This document shows positions 27,924-36,175 of a stretch of DNA of 64,000 nt, in pieces. The translations under genes and the position numbers were made by a program. This DNA is from JAEUOS01 sp964470865 (GTDB taxonomy: Bacteria > Pseudomonadota > Gammaproteobacteria > Burkholderiales > JAEUOS01). The notes beneath the pieces are model-generated. The model worked only from the letters and a program-made list of their open reading frames with translations, made no database searches and had not been told where the DNA came from. The first letter of the stretch is position 1, and each line of letters begins with the position of its first letter. The DNA lies in contig CAYYFR010000004.1 in assembly GCA_964470865.1 (NCBI GenBank), forward strand, positions 21,574 through 85,573. The letters are read 5' to 3'.

Positions 27924-29327
27924 ATGAAACCGATCTGGATCGTCGACGACGACAAATCCATCCGCTGGGTACTGGAGAAGGCGCTGGCGCGCGAAAACAT
28001 TCCGTGCCGGCTGTTCGCATCGGCGCGCGAGGCGATCGACGCGCTCGAGGGCGACGCGCCGCAGGTGCTGGTGTCCGACATACGCATGCCCGGTGCTTCG
28101 GGGCTGGAGTTGCTCTCGGTGATCAAGAGCAAGCACCCGGGTTTGCCGGTGATCATCATGACCGCTTATTCCGACCTTGAGTCGGCGGTGGCTGCCTTCC
28201 AGGGAGGTGCGTTCGAGTACTTGCCCAAACCCTTCGATGTCGACAATGCGATCGAGTTGATGCGGCGCGCGATCGAGGAGTCGATGCGCGAAGTCGCCGC
28301 CGAGGAGGTTCCGGAAGCGACCCCGGAAATACTCGGTGCGGCGCCCTCCATGCAGGAGGTATTCCGCGCCATCGGACGCTTGTCGCAGTCGCATGCGACT
28401 GTGCTGATCAACGGCGAATCCGGCAGCGGCAAGGAGTTGGTGGCGCGCGCGCTGCATCGTCACAGTCCGCGCGCGACGAAGCCGTTCATTGCGATCAATA
28501 CCGCGGCGATTCCGAAAGACCTGCTCGAATCGGAACTGTTCGGGCATGAGCGGGGAGCCTTCACCGGCGCCCAGACCATGCGCCGCGGGCGCTTCGAGCA
28601 GGCCGAGGGTGGCACCCTGTTTCTCGATGAGATCGGCGACATGCCGTCGGAATTGCAGACGCGCCTTTTGCGCGTGCTGTCGGATGGCCAGTTTTATCGG
28701 GTTGGCGGGCATCAGCCGATCAAGGCGAACGTGCGGGTGATCACCGCCACCCACCAGGATCTCGAACGGCGCGTCAGGGAGGGCCTGTTTCGCGAGGACC
28801 TGTTTCACCGACTCAATGTGATCCGCCTGCGTCTGCCGCCGATGCGCGACAGGCGCGAGGATATTCCGTTGCTGGCACGGCACTTCATGGGGAAAAGCGC
28901 CCGCGAGCTGGGCGTCGAGGTCAAGCGGCTCGGAGATGCGACGCTCAAATACCTGGGGACGCTTGATTGGCCAGGCAACGTGCGACAACTGGAAAACGTC
29001 TGTCATTGGCTCACCGTGATGGCGCCGGCGCAGACCATCGAGGTAGCAGACCTGCCGTCGGATCTGCGCGACGGCCGCAACGAACCCGGTGGGGTGATTG
29101 TTACCGATTGGGTCAAGTCGCTGGAGCAGGAGGTAACGCGCCGCCTGGCCGCCGGCGAGAACTCGATTGGTGACGATCTGACCCGTCAGTTCGAGAGTGC
29201 GTTGATCCGCAACGCCCTGCGCCACACGGGCGGACGGCGCATCGAAGCAGCCAACCTTCTGGGCATGGGCCGCAATACGATCACCCGCAAGATCAGTGAA
29301 CTGAAGATCGAAGACCGCGGCGATTGA
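27924..29327 (+). CDS. ntrC: nitrogen regulation response regulator NtrC
   Basis: A 467-residue sigma-54 activator. The receiver domain has phosphoacceptor Asp52 (VLVSDIRMPG) and Lys in YLPKPFD. The AAA+ domain contains Walker A GESGSGKE, the sigma-54 contact loop GAFTGA and Walker B GTLFLDEIGD. A C-terminal Fis-type helix-turn-helix reads RIEAANLLGMGRNTITRK. Phosphorylated NtrC binds enhancers of the TGCAC-N7-GTGCA type and drives sigma-54 promoters; two such sites lie upstream of glnA in this window, giving a local feedback circuit. Its 3' end faces dut. Confidence 0.96.
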   Translation: MKPIWIVDDDKSIRWVLEKALARENIPCRLFASAREAIDALEGDAPQVLVSDIRMPGASGLELLSVIKSKHPGLPVIIMTAYSDLESAVAAFQGGAFEYLPKPFDVDNAIELMRRAIEESMREVAAEEVPEATPEILGAAPSMQEVFRAIGRLSQSHATVLINGESGSGKELVARALHRHSPRATKPFIAINTAAIPKDLLESELFGHERGAFTGAQTMRRGRFEQAEGGTLFLDEIGDMPSELQTRLLRVLSDGQFYRVGGHQPIKANVRVITATHQDLERRVREGLFREDLFHRLNVIRLRLPPMRDRREDIPLLARHFMGKSARELGVEVKRLGDATLKYLGTLDWPGNVRQLENVCHWLTVMAPAQTIEVADLPSDLRDGRNEPGGVIVTDWVKSLEQEVTRRLAAGENSIGDDLTRQFESALIRNALRHTGGRRIEAANLLGMGRNTITRKISELKIEDRGD

Positions 29328-29448
29328 CCGCTCGAACCGCGACCTGGGCGCAAGCCTTGCGACTCCGAGCGCGCATCTTTCAGTGCTTCATTGCAAGGCC
29401 GGTTTCGCCAGGTGCGTGGCTGCGCGCCGGCACTGGCGGTGTCGCGCT

Positions 29449-29898
29449 TCAGCCGGTGCCGGTGCTGCCAAACCCGCCGCTGCCGCGCTGGCTGCTGACG
29501 AAATCGTCGACCACGGCGAAATCGACCTGCAAGACCGGTACGATGACCAGTTGCGCGATGCGATCCATCGGCTGCAAAGTGAACTCGGCCTGGCTGCGGT
29601 TCCACATGGCGCACATCAGCGGTCCCTGATAGTCCGAATCGATCAGGCCGACCAGGTTGCCAAGCACGATCCCGGATTTCGCGCCCAGGCCCGAGCGCGG
29701 CAGGATCATGGCCGCGTAGCCCGGGTCGGCGATGTGGATGGCCATGCCGGTGGACACCATCTGCGTCTGCCCGGGTTGCAGGGTCAATGGCGCCTCGATG
29801 CAGGCGCGCAGATCGAGCCCCGCACTGCCCTTGGTCGCGTAGGATGGAAGGCTGACTTTCAGGCGTGGATCCAGCAGCTTGACTGCGACGGTTTTCAT
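29449..29898 (-). CDS. dut: dUTP diphosphatase
   Basis: A 149-residue trimeric dUTPase that hydrolyses dUTP to dUMP and pyrophosphate, keeping uracil out of DNA and supplying dUMP. The five motifs can be seen: KGSAGLDLRA (I), LPRSGLGAKSG (II), GNLVGLIDSDYQGPL (III), RIAQLVIVP (IV) and the P-loop-like RGSGGFGSTG (V) at the C-terminus. Start ATG 29898 leaves the conserved MKTVAVKLLDPRL; a longer frame adds 18 unrelated residues. It is convergent with ntrC and does not appear to share a transcript with coaBC as it often does in relatives. Confidence 0.95.
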   Translation of the reverse strand: MKTVAVKLLDPRLKVSLPSYATKGSAGLDLRACIEAPLTLQPGQTQMVSTGMAIHIADPGYAAMILPRSGLGAKSGIVLGNLVGLIDSDYQGPLMCAMWNRSQAEFTLQPMDRIAQLVIVPVLQVDFAVVDDFVSSQRGSGGFGSTGTG

Positions 29899-29984
29899 GC
29901 TCGGTCGGTGGGCAGGGCTAAAATCGGATTTTAGCTGGCCCTTGCACACCACCTGATGCGGCGCCGGTCACCCGAGGAGAAACA

Positions 29985-30956
29985 GTGAAAATCGCGATTC
30001 CCGATGACTATCAGGATTGCGTTCGCCACCTTGTGTGTTTCGCCAGGCTGGCCCGGCATGAGGTGGTGATCTACAACGACTCAAGCAGTGACGAAAGCGA
30101 ACTGGTGCGGCGCTTTGTCGACTGTGATGCGCTGGTGCTGATCCGCGAACGCACGCGCATCACCGCGACCCTGCTTGACCGCCTGCCGCGACTGAAAATC
30201 ATCAGCCAGACCGGCAAGGTATCGAATCACATCAAGGTTGCCGACTGCAGCGTGCGCGGCATCGCCGTGGCGGAGGGCCAGGGCGACCCGGGTCCGACGG
30301 CCGAGCTGACCTGGGCACTGATCATGGGGGCACTGCGCTACGTACCCCAGGAGGCATGGCGACTCAGGAGCGGGCTTTGGCAGGGCTCGTTGGGGCGCCA
30401 GTTGCGCGGCCGCAGGCTGGGTGTGTGGAGCTACGGCAGGATCGGCAAGATCGTGGCGGGCTATGGCCGCGCCTTCGGCATGCAGGTGTGGGTGTGGGGG
30501 CGGGAAGCATCGACCGCCGCGGCGCGTGCCGACGGTTTCGACGTGGCGCCGTCGCGCGAGGCCTTCTTCACCGGCAGCGAGGTGCTGAGCCTGCATGTGC
30601 GACTGAATGCGGAAACCCGCGGCATGGTGATGCCAGCCGATCTCGCCGCCATGCGCGACGATGCCTTGTTGGTCAATACCAGCCGTGCCGAGTTGATCGC
30701 GCCGGGCGCGCTGGAGGCCGCCCTCGCAGCCGGGCGTCCGGGCTTCGCTGCGGTAGATGTTTACGAGGATGAACCGGTGCTGGGTGCGCGGCATCCGTTG
30801 CTTGCCCTGCCGAATGCGCTGTGCACGCCGCATTTGGGGTATGTAGAGCGCGACAACTACGAACTCTATTTCGGCACCGCATTTGACAACCTGCTGGCAT
30901 TTGCCGCAGGTCGGCCGACAAATCTCGCCGATCCGACGCTCTTGCTGAGAGCGTGA
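29985..30956 (+). CDS. D-2-hydroxyacid dehydrogenase family protein
   Basis: A 323-residue NAD-dependent oxidoreductase of the D-isomer 2-hydroxyacid (PGDH-like) family. Catalytic features are VNTSRAELI (Arg), DVYEDEPV (Glu) and CTPHLGYV (His). The Rossmann motif reads GVWSYGRIG at residues 146-154; the first Gly of the usual GxGxxG is replaced by Ser149, while the rest is kept. The GTG start has GAGGAG 6 bp upstream. Members reduce or oxidise 2-oxo/2-hydroxy acids; the substrate cannot be deduced. It is a single gene divergent from dut. Confidence 0.88.
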   Translation: MKIAIPDDYQDCVRHLVCFARLARHEVVIYNDSSSDESELVRRFVDCDALVLIRERTRITATLLDRLPRLKIISQTGKVSNHIKVADCSVRGIAVAEGQGDPGPTAELTWALIMGALRYVPQEAWRLRSGLWQGSLGRQLRGRRLGVWSYGRIGKIVAGYGRAFGMQVWVWGREASTAAARADGFDVAPSREAFFTGSEVLSLHVRLNAETRGMVMPADLAAMRDDALLVNTSRAELIAPGALEAALAAGRPGFAAVDVYEDEPVLGARHPLLALPNALCTPHLGYVERDNYELYFGTAFDNLLAFAAGRPTNLADPTLLLRA

Positions 30957-31139
30957 ACTTCGCGTGATTGTCCGGCGTGAATCCGGCCGGCGCGCCCTGC
31001 GTCCAAGCGTGGCGAAACCGCACAAGCCCACGCGTGGTCAACCGAGGCGCTCTTGCAATTCGTTACGCGCCCGCAGCTGCCACGAGCTCGTGGTTCCGCG
31101 CTGTTGGCAGCGCGATGGCGCTGCCACGATGCCGTAGCG
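30957..31139. other. intergenic region between convergent genes
   Basis: No gene is seen. A 9-bp hairpin (TGGCAGCGC/GCGCTGCCA, 31105-31126) could be a weak terminator, but no T-run follows on either strand. Confidence 0.4.
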
Positions 31140-32885
31140 TCACACGACAATCTCGAACAGCAGGCGTTCGAACTCGCCGTGGCGCGCGACGATGGCACGC
31201 AGCCGCAGCCGCATTGAGGTCGGGCCATCGATGAATTCGATGACATTGCCTTCGCGTGCCCAGCCGACCGGCAAGAGGATCGAAGCGTGTTCGCTGTAGT
31301 TGCGCAAGGTCGGGTTGGCGCCGGTGTTGGTCAGCATCTGCTCATCGATGGCGGGCAGGGCGGCCGGTGCGTCAAACGGATTGGCCGGGCCTTGCGGGAC
31401 GCCGCGCTCGGGACCGCTGTCACCGCGTGCGGCGCTTCGCGCGCGCTTGAAATTGTCGATGATCAGTGCCGCAGCGCTAGGCGACCTGCCGGAGGCCTGC
31501 AGGATCGCCGTAGCCTCCGCATAGCGCACTGCGCCGGCGCGCGCCAGGCCGGGCAGCATTTCCAGTCCAATCTCGATCCGCCCATCGCCCGTTTCTTCCG
31601 CCCAGCGGATTTCTCCGACCATGGCGGTGCCTTCCCTGCCATGTCGGATGGCGGCCAGCTGACCGCGCCTGACGCGCGCATTGCCGGCGCCGACGCCGCG
31701 CTGCATGGACAGGCCGGTCGCGCTCTCCTCCAGCATCTGCCAGCAGTCAAGCTCTCCCAGCACCTGTTGCCATGATTCGGTCGTGGGTTTTTGCTCCTTG
31801 AACGGTACTTCGCCCGCGCCCAGGAAGATATTCGCCACCTCGACATGGTTGTAAACCTTGGGCGGCGGGGGCGGCGCATAGCGTCGCCGTTTCATCAGGC
31901 CGTAGATCAATTCAGGATCGATCGCACAAAATATCGTTTCACTGCGGCGCCGTCGCGGGAATCGCCGCTGGTTGGTACGTGTACACCAGGCCCCGTAGAG
32001 CTTGCCGAAAAGCGAGCGCAGCACCGGCACCGGTGAGGGCGGCACCAGCGTCGGGCTCTCGATCATGCTGCCGCGATTGAGCATGGCGAGCCGTCCGCCA
32101 ATGCTTTGTGCCAGTGCAGTGACATCGAGAACATGCTCCAGATCGCCCATGCGAACGGTTTTCAGCTTGGCACCATCCGCGTCTGCCGATTGCTCGCTGC
32201 CGCCGGCGCCAGCCGGGTGCACCCGCAGCGCGAGCTTGCGCTCGAAAAAACCGGCGATCTGGCAGGTGTACTCAAACTCCCGACCGGACATGGAGCGCGC
32301 GCCGCACAGGTGCAACAGCAGGCCACGGCCGTAGGTTGCCGCGACGCTGCTCTTGCCATCGGCTTGCAAAGAGTCGCGCACTGCCTTCCGGGTCAGGCCG
32401 GCGCGCTCGGCGCTGGCCAGTATGTTGCGGGCGATGTTCCACAGATCGTCAGGCACCCGCTGGCGCGCGCGCAGGTAGGCGATCATCCCTTGGACCGACC
32501 AGAACACCGCGCGTTGATGCAGTAATGCGGCGAATCTCAGATACTCGTCGGTGGCTGCCAGGCTTTGCGGAATTCCGTCTGCGTAGGCTTCGGCCAGGCG
32601 CCGCGTCAGCCGATCGCTTGCAGCCAGCGCGGCAGCCTGCGCCGGCATGAGCGGCAGCAGCTTGTCGGCATATCTGGATGCCAGGGTTTCCAGGTACTGA
32701 AGCATCGGTGCGCGCAGGGTCTCCACGACCTTGAGTGCGGCCATCCCGCCGCGACCGGGCAGCTCGCCCAAGGCATCGGTAATGGCAATCACCAGGGCTT
32801 GCGGATCCGCCTTGGGCAGCTCGTTGAGCCAGACCCGGCAAGCATCCGGGCTGATCAGCGGATTGTAGGCTGGGCCGGTAGCCAA
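31140..32885 (-). CDS. conserved hypothetical protein, 581 residues
   Basis: I do not recognise a named family. The protein appears cytoplasmic: no signal peptide or membrane segment. The N-terminal half is rich in helices (for example RLTRRLAEAYADGIPQSLA, FAALLHQRAVFWSVQGMIA). The middle has an acidic/Ser patch (GGSEQSADADGAK) and MSGREFEYTCQIAGFFERKL. The C-terminal 50 residues (HASILLPVGWAREGNVIEF, FERLLFEIVV) look like a small beta domain, remotely like PilZ-type folds. The start appears to be TTG 32885, with AAGG about 8 bp upstream; the next ATG is far inside. Neighbours give no functional hint. Confidence 0.65.
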   Translation of the reverse strand: MATGPAYNPLISPDACRVWLNELPKADPQALVIAITDALGELPGRGGMAALKVVETLRAPMLQYLETLASRYADKLLPLMPAQAAALAASDRLTRRLAEAYADGIPQSLAATDEYLRFAALLHQRAVFWSVQGMIAYLRARQRVPDDLWNIARNILASAERAGLTRKAVRDSLQADGKSSVAATYGRGLLLHLCGARSMSGREFEYTCQIAGFFERKLALRVHPAGAGGSEQSADADGAKLKTVRMGDLEHVLDVTALAQSIGGRLAMLNRGSMIESPTLVPPSPVPVLRSLFGKLYGAWCTRTNQRRFPRRRRSETIFCAIDPELIYGLMKRRRYAPPPPPKVYNHVEVANIFLGAGEVPFKEQKPTTESWQQVLGELDCWQMLEESATGLSMQRGVGAGNARVRRGQLAAIRHGREGTAMVGEIRWAEETGDGRIEIGLEMLPGLARAGAVRYAEATAILQASGRSPSAAALIIDNFKRARSAARGDSGPERGVPQGPANPFDAPAALPAIDEQMLTNTGANPTLRNYSEHASILLPVGWAREGNVIEFIDGPTSMRLRLRAIVARHGEFERLLFEIVV

Positions 32886-32967
32886 GACGAGCCTTCAGGC
32901 CTGAACGACGGCGGCGGCGCCGCTGTCCGGGAGGGCAGGTGCTTGAGCATGCTTGCTCACGCGATTT

Positions 32968-34017
32968 TCAGGCATCCGCGACTTTCAGAACCAGCTTGCC
33001 GAAGTTGCCGCCGGAGAAAAGCAGGTTGAGAGTGGCCGGAAAGTTGGCCAGGCCGTCGACCACATCTTCACGCGAGCGGAATTTTCCCTCGCGCATCCAT
33101 TGTGCGATCTGGCTGACCGCCTCGCTGTAACGCTCGGCCCAGTCGAACACGACGATGCCCTCCATGCGCGCCCGGTTGACGAGCAGGGAAAGATAGTTCG
33201 ACGGCCCCTTGACCGGCGTTGTATTGTTGTATTGCGAGATGGCGCCGCAAATCACGATGCGTGCGCGCCGGTTGATGCGGGTGAGCACTGTGTCAAGGAT
33301 TTCGCCGCCGACGTTGTCGAAATACACATCGACCCCCTTCGGGCAGTACAGTTTCAGGCCATCGCGCACCAAGCCGGCCTTGTAGTCGATGCAGGCATCA
33401 AAGCCCAGTTCATCGACCACGAATTGGCATTTGTCGGCGCCACCGGCGATGCCGACCACCCGGCAACCCTTGATCTTAGCCACCTGCCCTACGGTTTGGC
33501 CGACCGCGCCTGCGGCGCCCGACACGAGTACCGTTTCGCCTGGCTGCGGTTGCCCGGATTCGAGTAGCCCGAAGTAGCCTGTCATACCCGGCATTCCCAG
33601 GGCATTGAGCCATTGCGGCAATGTGCCTATAGCGAGGTCGATCCTGGTCAGTTCGCCGCGGGCAATGCCCGCAGCATCGATTAAACAGTATTCCTGAACA
33701 CCCAGGCCGCCACTCACATGGTCACCGACAGCGAATGCCGTGTTGTTCGATGCGATCACCCGGCCGACGCCACCGGCGCGCATGACTTCACCGATGCCCA
33801 CCGGGGGAATGTAGCTCTTGCCTTCATTCATCCAGCCGCGCATGGCCGGGTCAAGCGAGAGATACAGCACCTTGATCAACACAGCCCCCGGCTCGGGCGA
33901 CGCTACGGCTTGCCGCGCCAGGTTCCAGTCCGAAGGTTTGGGCAGGCCGCTCGGGCGGGCCGCTAGGCGGATCTGCAGATTGGAGAGAATGCTGGCGTCG
34001 ACGGGATCAGTGACCAT
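32968..34017 (-). CDS. NADP-dependent oxidoreductase, zinc-free MDR family (CurA/PTGR-like)
   Basis: A 349-residue medium-chain dehydrogenase/reductase of the prostaglandin-reductase/CurA subgroup. Typical elements are YLSLDPAMRGWMNEGKSY, GVGRVIASNN, GMPGMTGYFGLLESGQP, the cofactor motif VSGAAGAVGQTVGQVAKIKG and VDVYFDNVGGEILD. Zinc ligands are absent. Such enzymes reduce the double bond of 2-alkenals or similar activated alkenes with NADPH. ATG 34017 has AAGGA about 8 bp upstream. It is separated by a pseudogene remnant from coaBC. Confidence 0.9.
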   Translation of the reverse strand: MVTDPVDASILSNLQIRLAARPSGLPKPSDWNLARQAVASPEPGAVLIKVLYLSLDPAMRGWMNEGKSYIPPVGIGEVMRAGGVGRVIASNNTAFAVGDHVSGGLGVQEYCLIDAAGIARGELTRIDLAIGTLPQWLNALGMPGMTGYFGLLESGQPQPGETVLVSGAAGAVGQTVGQVAKIKGCRVVGIAGGADKCQFVVDELGFDACIDYKAGLVRDGLKLYCPKGVDVYFDNVGGEILDTVLTRINRRARIVICGAISQYNNTTPVKGPSNYLSLLVNRARMEGIVVFDWAERYSEAVSQIAQWMREGKFRSREDVVDGLANFPATLNLLFSGGNFGKLVLKVADA

Positions 34018-34155
34018 GGGAATTTCCTTTGCGGTTTTTATCTTACTCTGTCACCGCTGCAGGTGGCGTCTCGACCGTCCGCCGGTGTGCGGAAATGCGC
34101 ATTCCCGCAAAAAGGCCGACATTGTGACCGGCAAGCCAGCTGCGGCGCGGGCCTT

Positions 34156-34392
34156 TCAGCCTATGGCTTCGCCTGCAGGCAAGTTCAGGAATTCGACAAA
34201 GGTGCAATTCAGGCAGACTCCCTCGAACATTTGGGCGGCATCCCCGAATTTTCCGCCATTCCAGTCTGTCTGGCCCAGGGATTGCCGGATTCCGGCCAGC
34301 AGGAGCGCGATGATCGCCGACACCGTCTCAGCGGTGATCCTGGGCCCTTGCGCAAGTTCACCCTGGGGGAAATGTATCCATTGCCGGCTCAG
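34156..34392 (-). pseudogene. aceB: malate synthase A, C-terminal remnant
   Basis: On the minus strand one frame ending in TGA at 34156 encodes about 78 residues resembling the end of malate synthase A: QWIHFPQGELAQGPRITAE, then NGGKFGDAAQMFEGV and TFVEFLNLPAGEAIG. In intact enzymes this reads WQWIHxPxG...VTxEL...GKxxxAAxxF...FxEFLxLPAxE. The remaining roughly 450 residues, including the active site, are absent, and the fragment abuts the coaBC stop codon. It has no start codon and must be a relic of a lost glyoxylate-cycle gene. The match is by eye. Confidence 0.65.
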
Positions 34393-35576
34393 GTGTCGAG
34401 CAGTGCGGCCAGATGAATGATGATGTCACGGGCCAGATCGACCTTGGAGCCGCGCGGCAGCGGGTGGCGGCCGTTGTCGTCGATCAACGTGATTTCATTG
34501 TCGTCGCGGCCGAAGGCGTCTTGTGCGCGGTTGGCGACCAAAAGGGGAATGCCTTTGCGTTTGCGCTTGGCTTCGGCGTTTTCGATCACGTCGTGGCTCT
34601 CGGCGGCGAAGCCCACGCAGAACGGCGGCCTGGGCAGCTCCGCCACCCACTTCAGGATGTCCGGATTCTGTTCCAGTTCAAGGGTCAGTGCCGGATGGTG
34701 TTCGTCTTTCTTGAGCTTGCGTTCGCTGTACTGCCTGACGTAGTAGTCAGCCACTGCGGCTACCGCGATGAACACGTCGCTGCCGTCGATCTGTTGCTTG
34801 ACGGCAGCAAACATGTCGCGTGCTGTCTGCACCGAAACGCGCGTCACACCGGCCGGTGTGTCGAGCGCGGTTGGTCCCGAGATCAGGGTGACTGCGGCAC
34901 CGGCATCGGCGGCGGCCTGGGCAACGGCATAGCCCATCTTGCCGCTAGAGGTGTTGGTGATCACGCGCACCGGGTCGATCGGCTCTTCGGTCGGTCCGGC
35001 GGTGACCAGCACGCGCCTGCCACGCAGCAGTTTCGGAATCACCAGTGCGGCGATGTGCGGCATGATCTCCTGTGCTTCGAGCATGCGGCCGTCGCCGCTC
35101 TCACCGCACGCCTGGGCACCGCTGCCAGGTCCTAGAATGCTCACCTGGTCTTCGCGCAGTCGCCGCAGATTGCGCTGGGTGGGCAACTGTTGCCACATCT
35201 CCACATTCATGGCCGGTGCCAGCAGCAGTCGGCATTCCGCCGGACGCGCCAGGCACAAGGTGGATAGCAGGTCGTCTGCCAGCCCGTTTGCGACTCGCGC
35301 CATGAAATCGGCGCTGGCTGGTGCGACCACGATGGCTGCTGCGCCGCGCGTGAGTTCGATGTGGGCCATGCTCCTGGGCTCGCGTGTGTCCCACAGGTCG
35401 GTCCACACCGGGCGGCCCGAGAGGGCCTGGAAGGTAGCAGGTGTCACGAAGCGCGTCGCCGCCTCGGTCATCACCACATCGACCGCGAAGCCCGCCTTGA
35501 CGCACAAACGCACCAGCTCGCAACTCTTGTAGGCGGCGATGCCTCCGGTAATGCCCAGAACGATGCGTTTATCCAT
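34389..35576 (-). CDS. coaBC: bifunctional phosphopantothenoylcysteine decarboxylase/synthase
   Basis: A 395-residue fusion enzyme for two steps of coenzyme A synthesis. The N-terminal CoaC flavoprotein domain has LGITGGIAAYKSCELVR, PAMNVEMW and the catalytic-Cys region AQACGESGDGRM. The C-terminal CoaB domain (from about residue 185) has VLVTAGPTEEPIDPVRVITN, SSGKMGYAVAQ and LELEQNPDIL. CoaB joins cysteine to 4'-phosphopantothenate and CoaC decarboxylates the product. ATG 35576 was selected because the conserved MDKRIVLGITGG follows. lspA and ileS lie upstream on the same strand, separated by 110 bp. Confidence 0.95.
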   Translation of the reverse strand: MDKRIVLGITGGIAAYKSCELVRLCVKAGFAVDVVMTEAATRFVTPATFQALSGRPVWTDLWDTREPRSMAHIELTRGAAAIVVAPASADFMARVANGLADDLLSTLCLARPAECRLLLAPAMNVEMWQQLPTQRNLRRLREDQVSILGPGSGAQACGESGDGRMLEAQEIMPHIAALVIPKLLRGRRVLVTAGPTEEPIDPVRVITNTSSGKMGYAVAQAAADAGAAVTLISGPTALDTPAGVTRVSVQTARDMFAAVKQQIDGSDVFIAVAAVADYYVRQYSERKLKKDEHHPALTLELEQNPDILKWVAELPRPPFCVGFAAESHDVIENAEAKRKRKGIPLLVANRAQDAFGRDDNEITLIDDNGRHPLPRGSKVDLARDIIIHLAALLDT

Positions 35577-35686
35577 CAGTAAAGTGAGATGTGCCGCACG
35601 CGCTTCCCGGCGTGTGCAGAAAAGCAATCAACAGCGTTCGCCGACAGCGAGACGCCAAAGATGGAAGTGTACGGGAAGCCGGCGCC

Positions 35687-36175
35687 TCATGCCCCGCCTT
35701 CCGGACGCGGCCTGAAGCTGTCGATGATGAGAAAACAGGCCCCCAGCGTGATGGCCGAGTCGGCCAGATTGAAGGCCCAAAAGTGCCAGCCAAAGGCATG
35801 AAAATCGAGAAAATCGATCACGTGGCCATGCGCGACGCGGTCGATCAGGTTGCCCACCGCGCCCGCGGCGATCAGGGCCAGGCCCCAGCAGAAAATGATT
35901 TCGTTGCGATGCTGGCGGATCAGCCAGACGATCGCCATCAGCGCCACAGCGGTGAGTCCGATGAAGAATTCACGCTGCCAGCCGGACGCGCCGGACAGAA
36001 AACTGAATGCCGCGCCCTTGTTGTAAACCAGCACCAGGTTGAAAAACGGCGTGACTGCCACCGATTCGCCGTAGCGCAGGGCGGCGCTGACCGCCTGTTT
36101 GCTCCACTGGTCCAGGCCAACGATGACGAGCGCCAGGATTGCGGCCAGGCGCCAGTTGAAACTGGACCCTGTCAC
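35687..36175 (-). CDS. lspA: lipoprotein signal peptidase (signal peptidase II)
   Basis: A 162-residue inner-membrane aspartyl protease with four hydrophobic segments that removes signal peptides from prolipoproteins. Conserved motifs are LDQWSK, VYNKGAAFSFL, AVGNLIDRV (first catalytic Asp), GHVIDFLDF and FNLADSAI (second catalytic Asp). The start is GTG 36175, overlapping the ileS stop codon in GTGA. The ileS-lspA coupling is standard in proteobacteria. Confidence 0.96.
   Translation of the reverse strand: MTGSSFNWRLAAILALVIVGLDQWSKQAVSAALRYGESVAVTPFFNLVLVYNKGAAFSFLSGASGWQREFFIGLTAVALMAIVWLIRQHRNEIIFCWGLALIAAGAVGNLIDRVAHGHVIDFLDFHAFGWHFWAFNLADSAITLGACFLIIDSFRPRPEGGA

Noticed and set aside
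27894..29225. 443-residue open frame on the minus strand
   Set aside because: Exactly antisense to ntrC, which has all motifs; the antisense product is low-complexity.
31105..31126. terminator between the hydroxyacid dehydrogenase and the 581-residue protein
   Set aside because: The 9-bp stem is real, but no T-run follows on either strand, so it is only noted in the intergenic entry.
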